From: JAHFUI01 sp041485905
Lineage (GTDB): Bacteria > Acidobacteriota > Vicinamibacteria > Vicinamibacterales > CAVVIG01
DNA length: 54,872 nt
Reading direction: 5' to 3'
Assembly (NCBI GenBank): GCA_041485905.1
Contig: JBGPKK010000010.1
Location: 1 to 54,872 of the forward strand
The notes beneath the pieces are model-generated. The model saw only the letters and a list, made by a program, of their open reading frames with translations, searched no databases and was not told where the DNA came from. Shown in pieces: positions 8,503 to 16,147 of this stretch (its first letter is position 1; each line of letters starts with the position of its first letter). A program made the translations under genes and the position numbers.

Positions 8503-9555
8503 ATGAAGATCGGTCCCGTGAATCTGCCGTCGCCATTTGCCATCGCGCCGATGGCCGGCATGACAGATACGGCCTTTCGCCGACTGGTCAAACGCCACGG
8601 CGGATGCGGCCTCGTTGTCACCGAGATGGTGAGCTCGGAAGGGCTGGTGCGCGGCATCGACCGGACCCTCGAGTACGCGGAGTACACCGAAGAGGAACGG
8701 CCCATCTCGATCCAGATCTTCGGCGGCGATCCCGAGAAGATGGCGGCGGCCGCTCAGATCGTCGAAGGCATGGGCGCCGACTTCGTCGACGTGAACATGG
8801 GCTGTCCCGTGCCAAAGATTGCGAAGCACAACGCGGGCTGCAGCCTGATGCGCGAGCCCGAACACGCCGCGGCGGTCATCGCGGCGATGACCCGGGCGGT
8901 CACGATTCCGGTGACCGTCAAGATGCGGGCGGGATGGAACGACGACGAGAAGAATGCGCCGCTCGTCGCCAGGATGATGGAGGATGCCGGCGCGGCGGCC
9001 ATCGCAGTGCACGGTCGAACGGCGGCGCAAAGCTACAGCGGCTCGTCTGATTGGGATCTCGTTGCGCGCATCGCCGACGATCTGAACATCCCGGTCCTCG
9101 GCAGCGGAGACTGCAACGAGCCGGAGACGGTTATTGCGCGATGGCGCTCGGGTGTGGCCGGCGTGCTGGTGGGCCGGGGAGTCCTGCGCAATCCGTGGAT
9201 CCTCGCGCAAGCCGCCGATCTGGCGGATGGCCGCACGCCGCGTCAGGTCACCCTTGCCGATCGCGGGCGCTTCCTGCTGGAGTACATCGAGCTGCTCGGC
9301 CGCGAACGCGTCCACGAACCGGATGGCTTCAGACATCTCGCGCCGACGACCGAACCCGCGACGGGCGAGGGGCGACCGGCGATCGGCCACGACCGGTGGG
9401 TGATCAACAAGGTCCGCGCGTTGGGATCGTGGTACACCAAGGGACTGGAGAATGGCTCCCACCTGCGGACGGCTATCAACAGCGCCGAATCGATCGACGC
9501 GCTGCACGAGATTGTCGACGCATTTTTTCTCGCCGACGCCTGCGCAACTGCCTAA
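8503..9555 (+). CDS. dus: tRNA-dihydrouridine synthase (Dus family, DusB-like)
   Basis: FMN-dependent enzyme that reduces uridine to dihydrouridine in the tRNA D-loop using NADPH. The 350-residue protein has the family start (FAIAPMAGMTDTAFRRL, FMN site), VNMGCPVPKI with the catalytic Cys about residue 106, VKMRAGW, the phosphate-binding VHGRTAAQSYSG, and GVLVGRGVLRNPWI for FMN phosphate. The C-terminal helical tRNA-binding domain is present, and length is normal. ATG at 8503 has no good ribosome-binding site; a strong hairpin lies directly upstream. It runs convergent with the Dabb gene, 13 bases apart. Confidence 0.93.
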   Translation: MKIGPVNLPSPFAIAPMAGMTDTAFRRLVKRHGGCGLVVTEMVSSEGLVRGIDRTLEYAEYTEEERPISIQIFGGDPEKMAAAAQIVEGMGADFVDVNMGCPVPKIAKHNAGCSLMREPEHAAAVIAAMTRAVTIPVTVKMRAGWNDDEKNAPLVARMMEDAGAAAIAVHGRTAAQSYSGSSDWDLVARIADDLNIPVLGSGDCNEPETVIARWRSGVAGVLVGRGVLRNPWILAQAADLADGRTPRQVTLADRGRFLLEYIELLGRERVHEPDGFRHLAPTTEPATGEGRPAIGHDRWVINKVRALGSWYTKGLENGSHLRTAINSAESIDALHEIVDAFFLADACATA

Positions 9556-9568
9556 CCCCTCGAACCTA

Positions 9569-9910
9569 TCAGATCAGACTTCGTAGGCCGCCTGGTTCAA
9601 CCTGCTCGAAGTCGTACACGAACGCTGCTGCGAGCGATTCGTTGAAGCGGCTGCCGAGATCCTCGTGGGCGGGATGGCGCAGGTACGTCGCCAGACCGTC
9701 GGCGTCGTCGAAGTCGATCAGCACCAGGTAATCGGCGGCGTCCGGCATGCGTTCCTCGTAGGCTGCGCCGTGAGTGATGCGGCGCCCGACGCGAACGTTT
9801 CGGACGGCCGGGATCTCCCGCGCCGCCGCTTCGAATGCCGCGATCAGCCGTTCGCGGTCGGCCGGCGACAAATCCGGTCGAGGCTTCATCAACACGAGGT
9901 GAGACACCAT
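9569..9910 (-). CDS. Dabb (stress-responsive alpha/beta barrel) domain protein
   Basis: Small 113-residue protein with the dimeric ferredoxin-like Dabb fold: VSHLVLMKPRPDLSPADRE at the start, a helix ending AAAREIPAVRNVRVG, and the family end HPAHEDLGSRF followed by YDFEQ. Dabb proteins are mostly of unknown reaction; some plant members are polyketide cyclases. The stop of the upstream minus-strand gene overlaps its ATG by one base, so the two are likely co-transcribed. Function beyond the fold is not predicted. Confidence 0.85.
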   Translation of the reverse strand: MVSHLVLMKPRPDLSPADRERLIAAFEAAAREIPAVRNVRVGRRITHGAAYEERMPDAADYLVLIDFDDADGLATYLRHPAHEDLGSRFNESLAAAFVYDFEQVEPGGLRSLI

Positions 9911-10599
9911 CAGCGGACTTTCGGCGGCAGGGTCCCGTCAGGAGAATCGGGCTTGATCTTCCGCGGCTCAGCCGCAGCCGACGATGGCGGCGTCGCCGCG
10001 CCGCGAGGCTTCTCCCGCCACGGCTGTTGCGGTCCGCGTGGTGGGGCGCCGCGTGGCTTATCGCGCCAGGGCCGTTGCGGTCCGCGTGGTGCGGCCCCGT
10101 GTGGCTTATCGCGCCAGGGCCGTTGCGGCCCGCGTGGTGAGGTCCCGCGTGGTTTATCGCGCCACGGCTGTTGCGGTCCGTGGGGTGGGGTCCCGCGTGG
10201 TTTATCGCGCCACGGCTGTTGCGGTCCGTGGGGTGTGGCTCCTTGCGGCCTGTCGCGCCATGTCTGATCACCCGATCGGCTGACGGCCGCCGGTGCTCGG
10301 GCAGATTCGTGCCGCCGGTTGCCACCTTTCTTGAAGCGATCGCGCGGATCCTTGTGTATGCCGCCCGGCCGCCAGTCGTGGCCGCGTTTCTCTCGCGGCT
10401 CGACAGGCACGTGGCGCGCCGCGTCTGCGGCTTCCGGCGTGTCCCACAGCTTGCCGCGTGTAAACCACTTCAGCACGACGTCCTTGTTCGTCCGCCGAAG
10501 CTGATTGAATGTCGGCAACAATTCGTCCTTCTCGCGGGCGCGGAAGGCGGTGGGGGCGCTGTCGATCAGAATCGTCCAATACGCGTAGCGGGGCGGCAT
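9910..10599 (-). CDS. Hypothetical protein with Arg/Pro-rich 16-residue tandem repeats
   Basis: The 229-residue product has two parts. The first ~75 residues (YAYWTILIDSAPTAFRAREKD, then NKDVVLKWFTRGKLW) look like a small folded domain of a type seen as a hypothetical protein in acidobacteria. The rest is basic and disordered, built of 16-residue repeats around WRDKPRG-PPRGPQQP, encoded by 48-base DNA repeats at 10016-10255. Such Arg/Pro/Gly tails often bind nucleic acid; that is inference. It abuts the Dabb gene downstream and follows the sigma-54 regulator gene by nine bases, so all three may form one minus-strand unit. No signal peptide. Confidence 0.75.
   Translation of the reverse strand: MPPRYAYWTILIDSAPTAFRAREKDELLPTFNQLRRTNKDVVLKWFTRGKLWDTPEAADAARHVPVEPREKRGHDWRPGGIHKDPRDRFKKGGNRRHESARAPAAVSRSGDQTWRDRPQGATPHGPQQPWRDKPRGTPPHGPQQPWRDKPRGTSPRGPQRPWRDKPHGAAPRGPQRPWRDKPRGAPPRGPQQPWREKPRGAATPPSSAAAEPRKIKPDSPDGTLPPKVR
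10016..10255. repeat. Five 48-base tandem repeats (coding)
   Basis: Units starting with CGCCA at 10016, 10064, 10112, 10160 and 10208, with a sixth, broken one at 10256. Units differ at several positions but keep the exact 48-base step and the reading frame, giving 16-residue protein repeats. Confidence 0.95.
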
Positions 10600-10608
10600 G
10601 ATTCCAGA

Positions 10609-12003
10609 CTACACCTGATCGCGTGCGATGCGTTTCAGCTTCTCGACCAGCGTCGTGCGTTTCAAATTGAGGAGTTTCGCGGCTTTTCCTTTGTTACCAC
10701 TCGTGCGTTCCAGCGAGCGCTCGATGAGCTCGCGCTCGATCGTCGCGACGAGCTGATCCAGATCGATGCCGTCCTCCGGTAACGTGATCGCAGACGATAA
10801 CGCCACCTCCTGCGCCTGCCGGACCTCGGGCGGTAGATCGGCGACCTCGATCTGCAATCGTCCGGCGCCCAGTGCACACGCCCGCTCGATGGCGTTCTCG
10901 AGCTGGCGCACGTTTCCGGGCCAGGCATAGGCCATCAGACGGCGCATGGCTTCCTGCGAGACGGTCATCGGCGGCCGCGACGTTCCCGCGTCGGCGGCGA
11001 ACTTTTCGAGGAAGTGTTGGACCAGGAGCGGGATGTCCTCCTTGCGCTCGCGCAGCGCCGGCAACTGCACCGGGATGACGTTCAACCGGTAGAAGAGATC
11101 TTCGCGGAACAGGCCGTCCGCGACCAGCCGGCCGAGATCGCTATGGGTCGCGGCGACCACGCGCACGTCGACCTTGGTCGTATGGGAGTCGCCGACCCGT
11201 TCGAACTCGCGCTCCTGCAGGACCCGCAACAGCTTCATTTGCAGCGCCGCGCTCATCGTGCCGACTTCGTCGAGGAACAGCGTTCCCTTGTGCGCCTGTT
11301 CGAGGCGTCCCTGCCGGTTGGCGACCGCGCCGGTAAAGGCGCCGCGCACATGACCGAACAGCTCCGCCTCGAGCAGCGTTTCGGGAATCGCGCTGCAGTT
11401 GAGCGCCACGAACCGGTGGAGGCGCCGCGGGCTGTTGTGGTGGATCGCGCGCGCGACCACTTCTTTGCCGGAGCCGGTTTCGCCGGTAATGAGGAGCGTG
11501 CTGTTGGTGGCCGCGACGGTTTCCAGCAACTGGAACAGATGCGCCATCGCGCGGCTCTTGCCGACCACCCCTTCGAACCGGTAGCGGTCCTCGAGCTGCG
11601 CGCGCAGGTACGCGTTTTCGGATTTCAGCCGCCTCTGCTCGAGCGCCGAATCCAGCACGTGGAGCAGCTCATCGATCTGAAACGGCTTGTTCACGAAGTC
11701 CCAGGCGCCCCGCTTGATCGCTTCGACCGCGTCCTTCACCGTGCCGTACCCGGTGACGACGATGGCGATGATTTCTGGATAGCGGGCGACAGCGGCTTCG
11801 ACAACCGCCGAGCCGTCGATGCCAGGCAGGCGCAGGTCCGTGATGATGATGTCGTATGCGAAGTCGGCCAGAAGGGCGACGGCGGCCTCGCCCGATTCGG
11901 CCTGATCGACTTCGTAGCCGCGATCGCCCAACTGCTCGGCGATCGCCTGGCGTAAAGACTCTTCGTCTTCCACCAGCAGCAAATGTTTTGTCGTTTCAGC
12001 CAT
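10609..12003 (-). CDS. Sigma-54-dependent response regulator, NtrC family
   Basis: Two-component activator of sigma-54 RNA polymerase. The 464-residue protein has a receiver domain (1-120) with phosphoacceptor Asp56 in IIITDLRLPG and the conserved Lys in NKPF, a central AAA+ ATPase with Walker A TGETGSGK at 173-180, the sigma-54 contact loop GAFTGA at 221-226 and Walker B TLFLDE at 241-246, and a Fis-type HTH at about 425-460 (SGNKGKAAKLLNLKRTTL). All key residues are intact. No cognate kinase is directly adjacent, but a hybrid kinase lies 1.9 kb away and a phosphoacceptor-like small protein is encoded divergently. Start is ATG 12003. Confidence 0.95.
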   Translation of the reverse strand: MAETTKHLLLVEDEESLRQAIAEQLGDRGYEVDQAESGEAAVALLADFAYDIIITDLRLPGIDGSAVVEAAVARYPEIIAIVVTGYGTVKDAVEAIKRGAWDFVNKPFQIDELLHVLDSALEQRRLKSENAYLRAQLEDRYRFEGVVGKSRAMAHLFQLLETVAATNSTLLITGETGSGKEVVARAIHHNSPRRLHRFVALNCSAIPETLLEAELFGHVRGAFTGAVANRQGRLEQAHKGTLFLDEVGTMSAALQMKLLRVLQEREFERVGDSHTTKVDVRVVAATHSDLGRLVADGLFREDLFYRLNVIPVQLPALRERKEDIPLLVQHFLEKFAADAGTSRPPMTVSQEAMRRLMAYAWPGNVRQLENAIERACALGAGRLQIEVADLPPEVRQAQEVALSSAITLPEDGIDLDQLVATIERELIERSLERTSGNKGKAAKLLNLKRTTLVEKLKRIARDQV

Positions 12004-12022
12004 TTAGCGGACCGCCAACATC

Positions 12023-12052
12023 TTGACGCCTCGCGGCGCGGCTGTCTATACG
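12023..12052 (+). promoter_or_regulatory. Putative sigma-70-type promoter for the HTH gene
   Basis: TTGACG at 12023-12028 and TATACG at 12047-12052, 18 bases apart, read toward the HTH gene. If used, the transcript leader would begin with the heptamer palindrome at 12056-12147. Confidence 0.5.
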
Positions 12053-12055
12053 TTA

Positions 12056-12147
12056 GAGGCTGGAGGCTAGCGGCTGGAGGCTGGGGGAGCGAAGCAACCT
12101 GGCCCCAAACCCCCCAGGCCCCATCCTCCAGCCTCCAGTCCCTGTAG
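12056..12147. repeat. Heptamer palindrome in the leader of the HTH gene (unit GAGGCTG)
   Basis: Left arm: four units at 12056-12083 of consensus GAGGCTG, then degenerate units. Right arm: five units at 12113-12147, such as TCCAGCC and TCCAGTC, the complement. The step is exactly seven bases in both arms. Confidence 0.85.
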
Positions 12148-12193
12148 CGACAGTTGTGAGGGTCCGATACATTCCCCGGAGGCAAACAGCCAA

Positions 12194-12412
12194 GTGGAAC
12201 GAAAAACGATTTCGATCATGAAGGCCTGTGAGCTCGTTGGTGTAAGCCGACGCACAATCTACAACTGGCTCGCAAGCGGCAAAATCGAATACGTGCGCAC
12301 GGCGGGTGGATCGGTGCGCATCTTCGCTGACACGCTGTGGCGCGACCCGCACCGGTCCAATCAGCCGGCGGTCGACGCCGTATGGGAAGCAGAAGGACGG
12401 ACTCGGATCTGA
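12194..12412 (+). CDS. Excisionase/MerR-type helix-turn-helix protein
   Basis: The 72-residue protein is one DNA-binding HTH_17 domain: SIMKACELVGVSRRTIYNWL is the helix-turn-helix, followed by the wing KIEYVRTAGGSVRIF. This family includes phage excisionases and many small chromosomal regulators; no integrase is nearby, so a regulator is likelier. The start is GTG 12194; ATG 12218 would cut the first helix. Its TGA shares one base with the ATG of the next gene (TGATG), showing translational coupling to the small phosphoacceptor-like protein. A promoter and a heptamer palindrome lie upstream. Confidence 0.85.
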   Translation: MERKTISIMKACELVGVSRRTIYNWLASGKIEYVRTAGGSVRIFADTLWRDPHRSNQPAVDAVWEAEGRTRI

Positions 12413-12663
12413 TGCAATCGCTCAGCGTCGAAGAACTGCTCGCGAGGAGTCCGATGGACCATTCTCCGGAACTGCGACTCCTCTTTCATCGGCTCAACAA
12501 TCAGCTGGGAATCATCCTCGCGCACGCGGAGCTGCTCGAAGCGAAAGCGCCCGACGACATGAACCGCGCCCGCGCGGCGCAGGTCGTGGCGAGCGCGCTC
12601 GCCGCCATGGGCACCGCGAAAGAGATCCGCCGCGAGACCAGTACCTCCCCGGACGCCGAATAG
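12412..12663 (+). CDS. Small protein resembling an isolated histidine-kinase DHp helix
   Basis: An 83-residue protein starting at ATG 12412. Its core, FHRLNNQLGIILAHAELLE (His26), follows the H-box pattern H-x-L-N-N-x-L-x-x-I-L; the hybrid kinase of this window has AHELNNPLATILSWAE at the same motif. A second helix follows (RARAAQVVASALAAMGTAKEI). No ATP-binding domain is present, so it cannot be a kinase by itself. It could accept phosphate from a kinase, form a mixed dimer with one, or be a structural relic. It is coupled to the HTH gene and lies divergent to an NtrC-type regulator. Likeness to DHp is seen in sequence; the role is inference. Confidence 0.65.
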   Translation: MQSLSVEELLARSPMDHSPELRLLFHRLNNQLGIILAHAELLEAKAPDDMNRARAAQVVASALAAMGTAKEIRRETSTSPDAE

Positions 12664-12957
12664 CCCTCGTACAAAACCGTAATACAGCCGTCAAATACTT
12701 GACGGCCAGCGAGCGAATTCCGCCAATATTTTGACGAAATTCGCCACGCTGTCCTGTCCCAGACTCTGACTACGGCTCGGAATAAAAGACGATAAGCCAA
12801 GCAACTGCAGCAATTTAGCCGTCTGCTCAGCTCGTCTTTGGCCTCGCGTAGTTTTCAGTCTCAGCCGTTGGTATTTCCGTTGCGATGTGCGCAGTCGCCG
12901 GAAACGTCGAGCAAGCCGCCAACATGGCCGACGCCCACGGGCGTCTCAGGAGATCCG
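12664..12957. other. Intergenic region with two inverted repeats
   Basis: A stretch of 294 bases without a convincing gene. It holds a perfect hairpin GCCGTCAA / TTGACGGC at 12687-12706 (loop ATAC) and an inverted pair GCGAATT at 12713-12719 and AATTCGC at 12738-12744. TTGACG occurs in both. It may end the HTH unit and carry the promoter and operator of the sigma-factor gene. A strong AGGAG ribosome site lies at 12948-12952. Confidence 0.5.
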
Positions 12958-13884
12958 ATGCGAGTCCATCCCGTTGCCGCGAGCCAGAATCGTCGAGTCG
13001 TCGCGAGCCTGCCGTTTGTCGAAGCCCTCGCGCGACGCATGGCGGCCTCGATGCCGCATTCGATCGACGTGGGCGACCTCGTCCAGGACGGCGTCATCGG
13101 ACTGATTGATGCGGCGCATCGATTCGACGAAGCGCGCGGCATCAAGTTCGAGACGTTCGCCGAACGCCGCGTCCGAGGCGCGATGATCGACGCGCTGCGC
13201 CGCGATGCCTGGCCGCGCGGCGTCAGACGGCAGCGGCGCGAGCTGGAAGCCGCACGCGAGGCGCTGCGCCGCGAGCTGGGCCAGGAGCCGTCGATGGCCG
13301 AACTGGCGGCCCGCGTCGGCTCCGACGAGAAGCGGCTGGGCCGGACGATCGTGCGCATCAACACCATCGAATCGACGTCGCCGATGGCGACCGGCGAGCA
13401 CTTCAATGAAAGCGCGCTGCCCTCCGCGCTCGTGCCCTCGGAACCGGACGCGCCCGATTGTGCGTACGAGAAGCTGGAAACGCGCGAGCGCGTGCGCGCC
13501 GCCATTGGGTCGCTGCCGTGGCGCGAACAGAAGGTCATCGGGCTGTACTACTACGGCGAAGTGACCATGAAGCAGATTGGCGCGGAGATTGGCGTCAACG
13601 AATCGCGGGTCTCGCAGCTGCACGCGCGCGCGATTCGCCGCCTGCGCGCCGCGTTTGGGCAGATGGGACCGCAGCATATGGCCGAGATGCGCCGCGCTCT
13701 CGTGCCGTTCGCGAGCCACAAACCGAAGATGCTGAAGGCGGAGCTGCCTTCGGCGCGCGCCGAGCAGCTCGCGGCGCCGCAGGCGGTGGTGCTGCCTTAC
13801 AAAGTGCCGGTCAAGCGTCCCGCTCCCGCGCGTGCGATGCTCAAGATGGATCGAACGCGGCGGGCCGTGGCGGCGGCGAGATAA
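12958..13884 (+). CDS. RNA polymerase sigma factor, FliA/WhiG type (sigma-70 group 3)
   Basis: Alternative sigma factor of 308 residues. Region 2 is clear (DLVQDGVIGLIDAAHRFDEARGIKF, then RVRGAMIDALRRDAWPRGVRR, the group-3 hallmark), region 3 follows, and region 4 holds the -35-binding HTH (LYYYGEVTMKQIGAEIGVNESRVSQLHARAI). About 75 residues of basic, Pro/Ala-rich tail after region 4 are not usual in FliA. The start at ATG 12958 is chosen because AGGAG lies six bases upstream; a longer frame from 12838 would add an unrelated leader. FliA normally serves flagellar genes, none of which is here, so its regulon is open. Convergent with the hybrid kinase. Confidence 0.9.
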   Translation: MRVHPVAASQNRRVVASLPFVEALARRMAASMPHSIDVGDLVQDGVIGLIDAAHRFDEARGIKFETFAERRVRGAMIDALRRDAWPRGVRRQRRELEAAREALRRELGQEPSMAELAARVGSDEKRLGRTIVRINTIESTSPMATGEHFNESALPSALVPSEPDAPDCAYEKLETRERVRAAIGSLPWREQKVIGLYYYGEVTMKQIGAEIGVNESRVSQLHARAIRRLRAAFGQMGPQHMAEMRRALVPFASHKPKMLKAELPSARAEQLAAPQAVVLPYKVPVKRPAPARAMLKMDRTRRAVAAAR

Positions 13885-13900
13885 CAAGCGTTTATTCCGT

Positions 13901-15424
13901 CTACGTCAGACCCTCACGCACCGCCCGCAACAAATCCGCGAGCCGAAACGGTTTCGCCAGCCATCGGCAGCCGCTGTCGTTGAGGAACTGTTCCGCGTCC
14001 GTGCCGGCGACGTCGCCAGTCACGAAAATGACGCGCTTGGACAGCGCCGGGCTCGCTTCCGCCAGCGCGCGGTAGAACGCCTTGCCGTCGAGGCGCGGCA
14101 TCTTCAGATCGCAGATCACGAGATCGAACTGCCGCGCGTGGACTTCCGCCAGCGCTTCTTCGCCGTCGGCGGCACGCGCCACGACATACCCGGCGTCGCC
14201 GAGCGCATCGGTCACGGCGCTCGCAAGCGCCGCCTCGTCTTCGACCACGAGAATGGACGCGCCCGCGCCATCGTCAACCGGCGCCCGCAGCCGCGCGCCC
14301 GCGACCGATTGCGAGAGCTTGGCCCCCGTCACCGGCAGCTCGACGTAGAACGACGCGCCCGCACCCGGTGTCGATTCGAGCCGGATGCGCCCTCCGTGCT
14401 CGTGGATGATGGCGTACGCGACCGTCAGCCCCAGGCCGGTGCCCTTCCCGACGTCTTTCGTCGTGAAAAACGGATCGAAAATCTTCGGCTGCACGTCGTC
14501 CGGAATGCCCGGTCCATCGTCGTTGATCTCGAGGATGACTGATTCCTGATCCGCGTCATGCCAGGTGCGGACGACCAGGATGCCGCGGCCGTGGGCGGAC
14601 AGCATCGCCTGCTCGGCGTTGATGATCAGATTGAGCAGGACCTGCTGCACCTGGTGGCCGTCCGCGAATACCTGCGGCAGACCGGAGGCGAGCGCATCGA
14701 CCACGGTGATATTGGACACCCGCTGCTCGTACGATCGCAGCGCCAGCGTTTCGCGCACGACCTGATTGACGTCCACCATCGCGCGCGTGGTCTGGCGTTT
14801 CCGCGCGAACGTCAGCAGGTTGCGGACGATGCGGGCTGCGCGCTCCGATTCGCTGAGGATGGTCTCGAGACCACGGCGGACAGAATCGTCGAGCGTCGTT
14901 TTCTGCGAGAGCCGCTCGGCCCAGCTCAGAATGGTGGCCAGCGGGTTGTTGAGCTCGTGGGCGACGCCAGAAATCGTCTGGCCGAGTGCCGCCATTTTCT
15001 CGGCCTGCAGCAGCTGATGGTAGATATCGCGCGTTTCATCGTCCAGCTTCTTGCGCTCGCTGACGTCGCGCACGAGCGCTTCGACGCGCAGCGTGCGGTC
15101 CGCAGCCGGCGCGTCGGCGCGGGCGGTGAGCTCGACCCACACCGGCGTCGTGTCCGCGCGCCGCAATCGGAGCAGGTAGTCGGTCACGGACCCGTCCGTG
15201 GCGAGCCGTTCGATGAGCGCGGTGCGCGCGTGTGGATCCACGAACCGCTCGCCGTCGAACGGACGGACGTCGGATTCGGGCACGTCGCTCTCGTAGCCGA
15301 AGATCAGCTTGAGATGGGGGTTTGCGGCGATGGTCGATGTGGCATCGGGACCGAGCGTCCCGATGTACACCCCTTCGCGGACGGCCTCGAACAGCCGCGC
15401 GAACGCCGCGTCTCGTCTGTCCAC
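13901..15424 (-). CDS. Hybrid sensor histidine kinase (PAS-HisKA-HATPase-REC)
   Basis: Cytoplasmic hybrid kinase of 507 residues with no membrane segment. Order: PAS-like sensor (about 5-125, ending VRDVSERKKLDDE), DHp helix with phosphoacceptor His156 in AHELNNPL, catalytic domain with N-box NLIINAEQA, G1 DDGPGIPDD and G2 GKGTGLGLTVAYA, and a C-terminal receiver (about 385-507) with Asp in VICDLKMPRLDG and the Lys in AKPF. Phosphate would pass from His156 to the receiver and then by an HPt-like partner; none is recognised unless the small protein at 12412 serves. Start is GTG 15424, with a TATAAT box only six bases upstream. Confidence 0.92.
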   Translation of the reverse strand: MDRRDAAFARLFEAVREGVYIGTLGPDATSTIAANPHLKLIFGYESDVPESDVRPFDGERFVDPHARTALIERLATDGSVTDYLLRLRRADTTPVWVELTARADAPAADRTLRVEALVRDVSERKKLDDETRDIYHQLLQAEKMAALGQTISGVAHELNNPLATILSWAERLSQKTTLDDSVRRGLETILSESERAARIVRNLLTFARKRQTTRAMVDVNQVVRETLALRSYEQRVSNITVVDALASGLPQVFADGHQVQQVLLNLIINAEQAMLSAHGRGILVVRTWHDADQESVILEINDDGPGIPDDVQPKIFDPFFTTKDVGKGTGLGLTVAYAIIHEHGGRIRLESTPGAGASFYVELPVTGAKLSQSVAGARLRAPVDDGAGASILVVEDEAALASAVTDALGDAGYVVARAADGEEALAEVHARQFDLVICDLKMPRLDGKAFYRALAEASPALSKRVIFVTGDVAGTDAEQFLNDSGCRWLAKPFRLADLLRAVREGLT

Positions 15425-15430
15425 GCCGGA

Positions 15431-15436
15431 ATTATA
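15431..15436 (-). promoter_or_regulatory. -10 box for the hybrid kinase, probably leaderless transcript
   Basis: TATAAT on the minus strand ends six bases before the GTG start. Transcription would begin at or next to the start codon. No good -35 box is seen. A small hairpin AGGGGC/GCCCCT lies at 15436-15452. Confidence 0.45.
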
Positions 15437-15454
15437 GGGGCTGAGGGCCCCTGA

Positions 15455-16096
15455 TCAGTTCTTGGGTGGTTCCGGCGTCGGCGTGTGCGCGTGATTCTGA
15501 GCGCTTTGCGTCGCCCATTTACGCTCGACGGCCGAGCGGATGTCGCGCACGGACGCGCCAGACGCGTACATCTGCATGGCCTGCTGCGCAACGTCGAGGC
15601 AGACGGTGCACTCCATGCCGTGCTCGGTCCACTCCGTCACGTCGCCGTTGGCGCCGCGCTTTTGCACGAAACAGTCCTCATTCCCGTGGTGTCCCATGCG
15701 CTCGCAGCCGCAGAAGCATGGGACATAGCTCAACACTTCCGGATGTTCGGCGGCGAACTTGTAAGCCGCCGTGATCACCTCAGGCGAACGCGCCGGCGCG
15801 TAGGCAGGCAGCCGCAGCGGAGGGAACTTCGTTTGCGGATGCGGTCCCAGCGCGACGGCCGGCTGCGTCGCCGGGGCAGTTGGTGTGGCAGGGGGCGCGG
15901 CGACCGGTTCGACCGGCACGGCTGCCGCCTGCGCGGGCGCTTCCGCCGGCACGCGGTCGGGCTGCGTGAAGACGACCGCGGCGATTACCACGCCGGCCAG
16001 CGCGACGCCGCCGATCGCGATCAGCGTTCGGCGCGACCGGGGCTTGGTGGGGGGCGCCGCCGGGGGCGGCGAGCTCTTCTTTGATGGTTTGGACAT
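15455..16096 (-). CDS. PCYCGC-motif membrane-anchored protein
   Basis: A 213-residue protein with an N-terminal cytoplasmic patch rich in Lys/Pro, one membrane segment at about 24-45 (TLIAIGGVALAGVVIAAVVF), a Pro/Ala linker and a conserved extracytoplasmic domain. That domain has VPCFCGCERMGHHGNEDCF, the motif of PF13798 (PCYCGC), plus a further pair CTVC. The four to six Cys could bind a metal or haem-like cofactor; the family function is unknown. The C-terminal helix (AQQAMQMYASGASVRDIRSAVERK) resembles cytochrome-maturation type helices only loosely. ATG 16096 is preferred to TTG 16102. A TAAAAT box at 16106-16111 lies nine bases upstream of the ATG. Confidence 0.82.
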   Translation of the reverse strand: MSKPSKKSSPPPAAPPTKPRSRRTLIAIGGVALAGVVIAAVVFTQPDRVPAEAPAQAAAVPVEPVAAPPATPTAPATQPAVALGPHPQTKFPPLRLPAYAPARSPEVITAAYKFAAEHPEVLSYVPCFCGCERMGHHGNEDCFVQKRGANGDVTEWTEHGMECTVCLDVAQQAMQMYASGASVRDIRSAVERKWATQSAQNHAHTPTPEPPKN

Positions 16097-16147
16097 AAAC
16101 AATCCATTTTACCGCGCCCGGGGGTTTACGCTAGAGTCGCCAAATAA

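Noticed and set aside
10016..10255. CRISPR-like array
   Set aside because: The 48-base repeats are adjacent without spacers and encode protein repeats in frame.
12194..12412. Phage or island excisionase
   Set aside because: The HTH type fits, but no integrase, attachment site or phage gene is in the window; a plain regulator is likelier.
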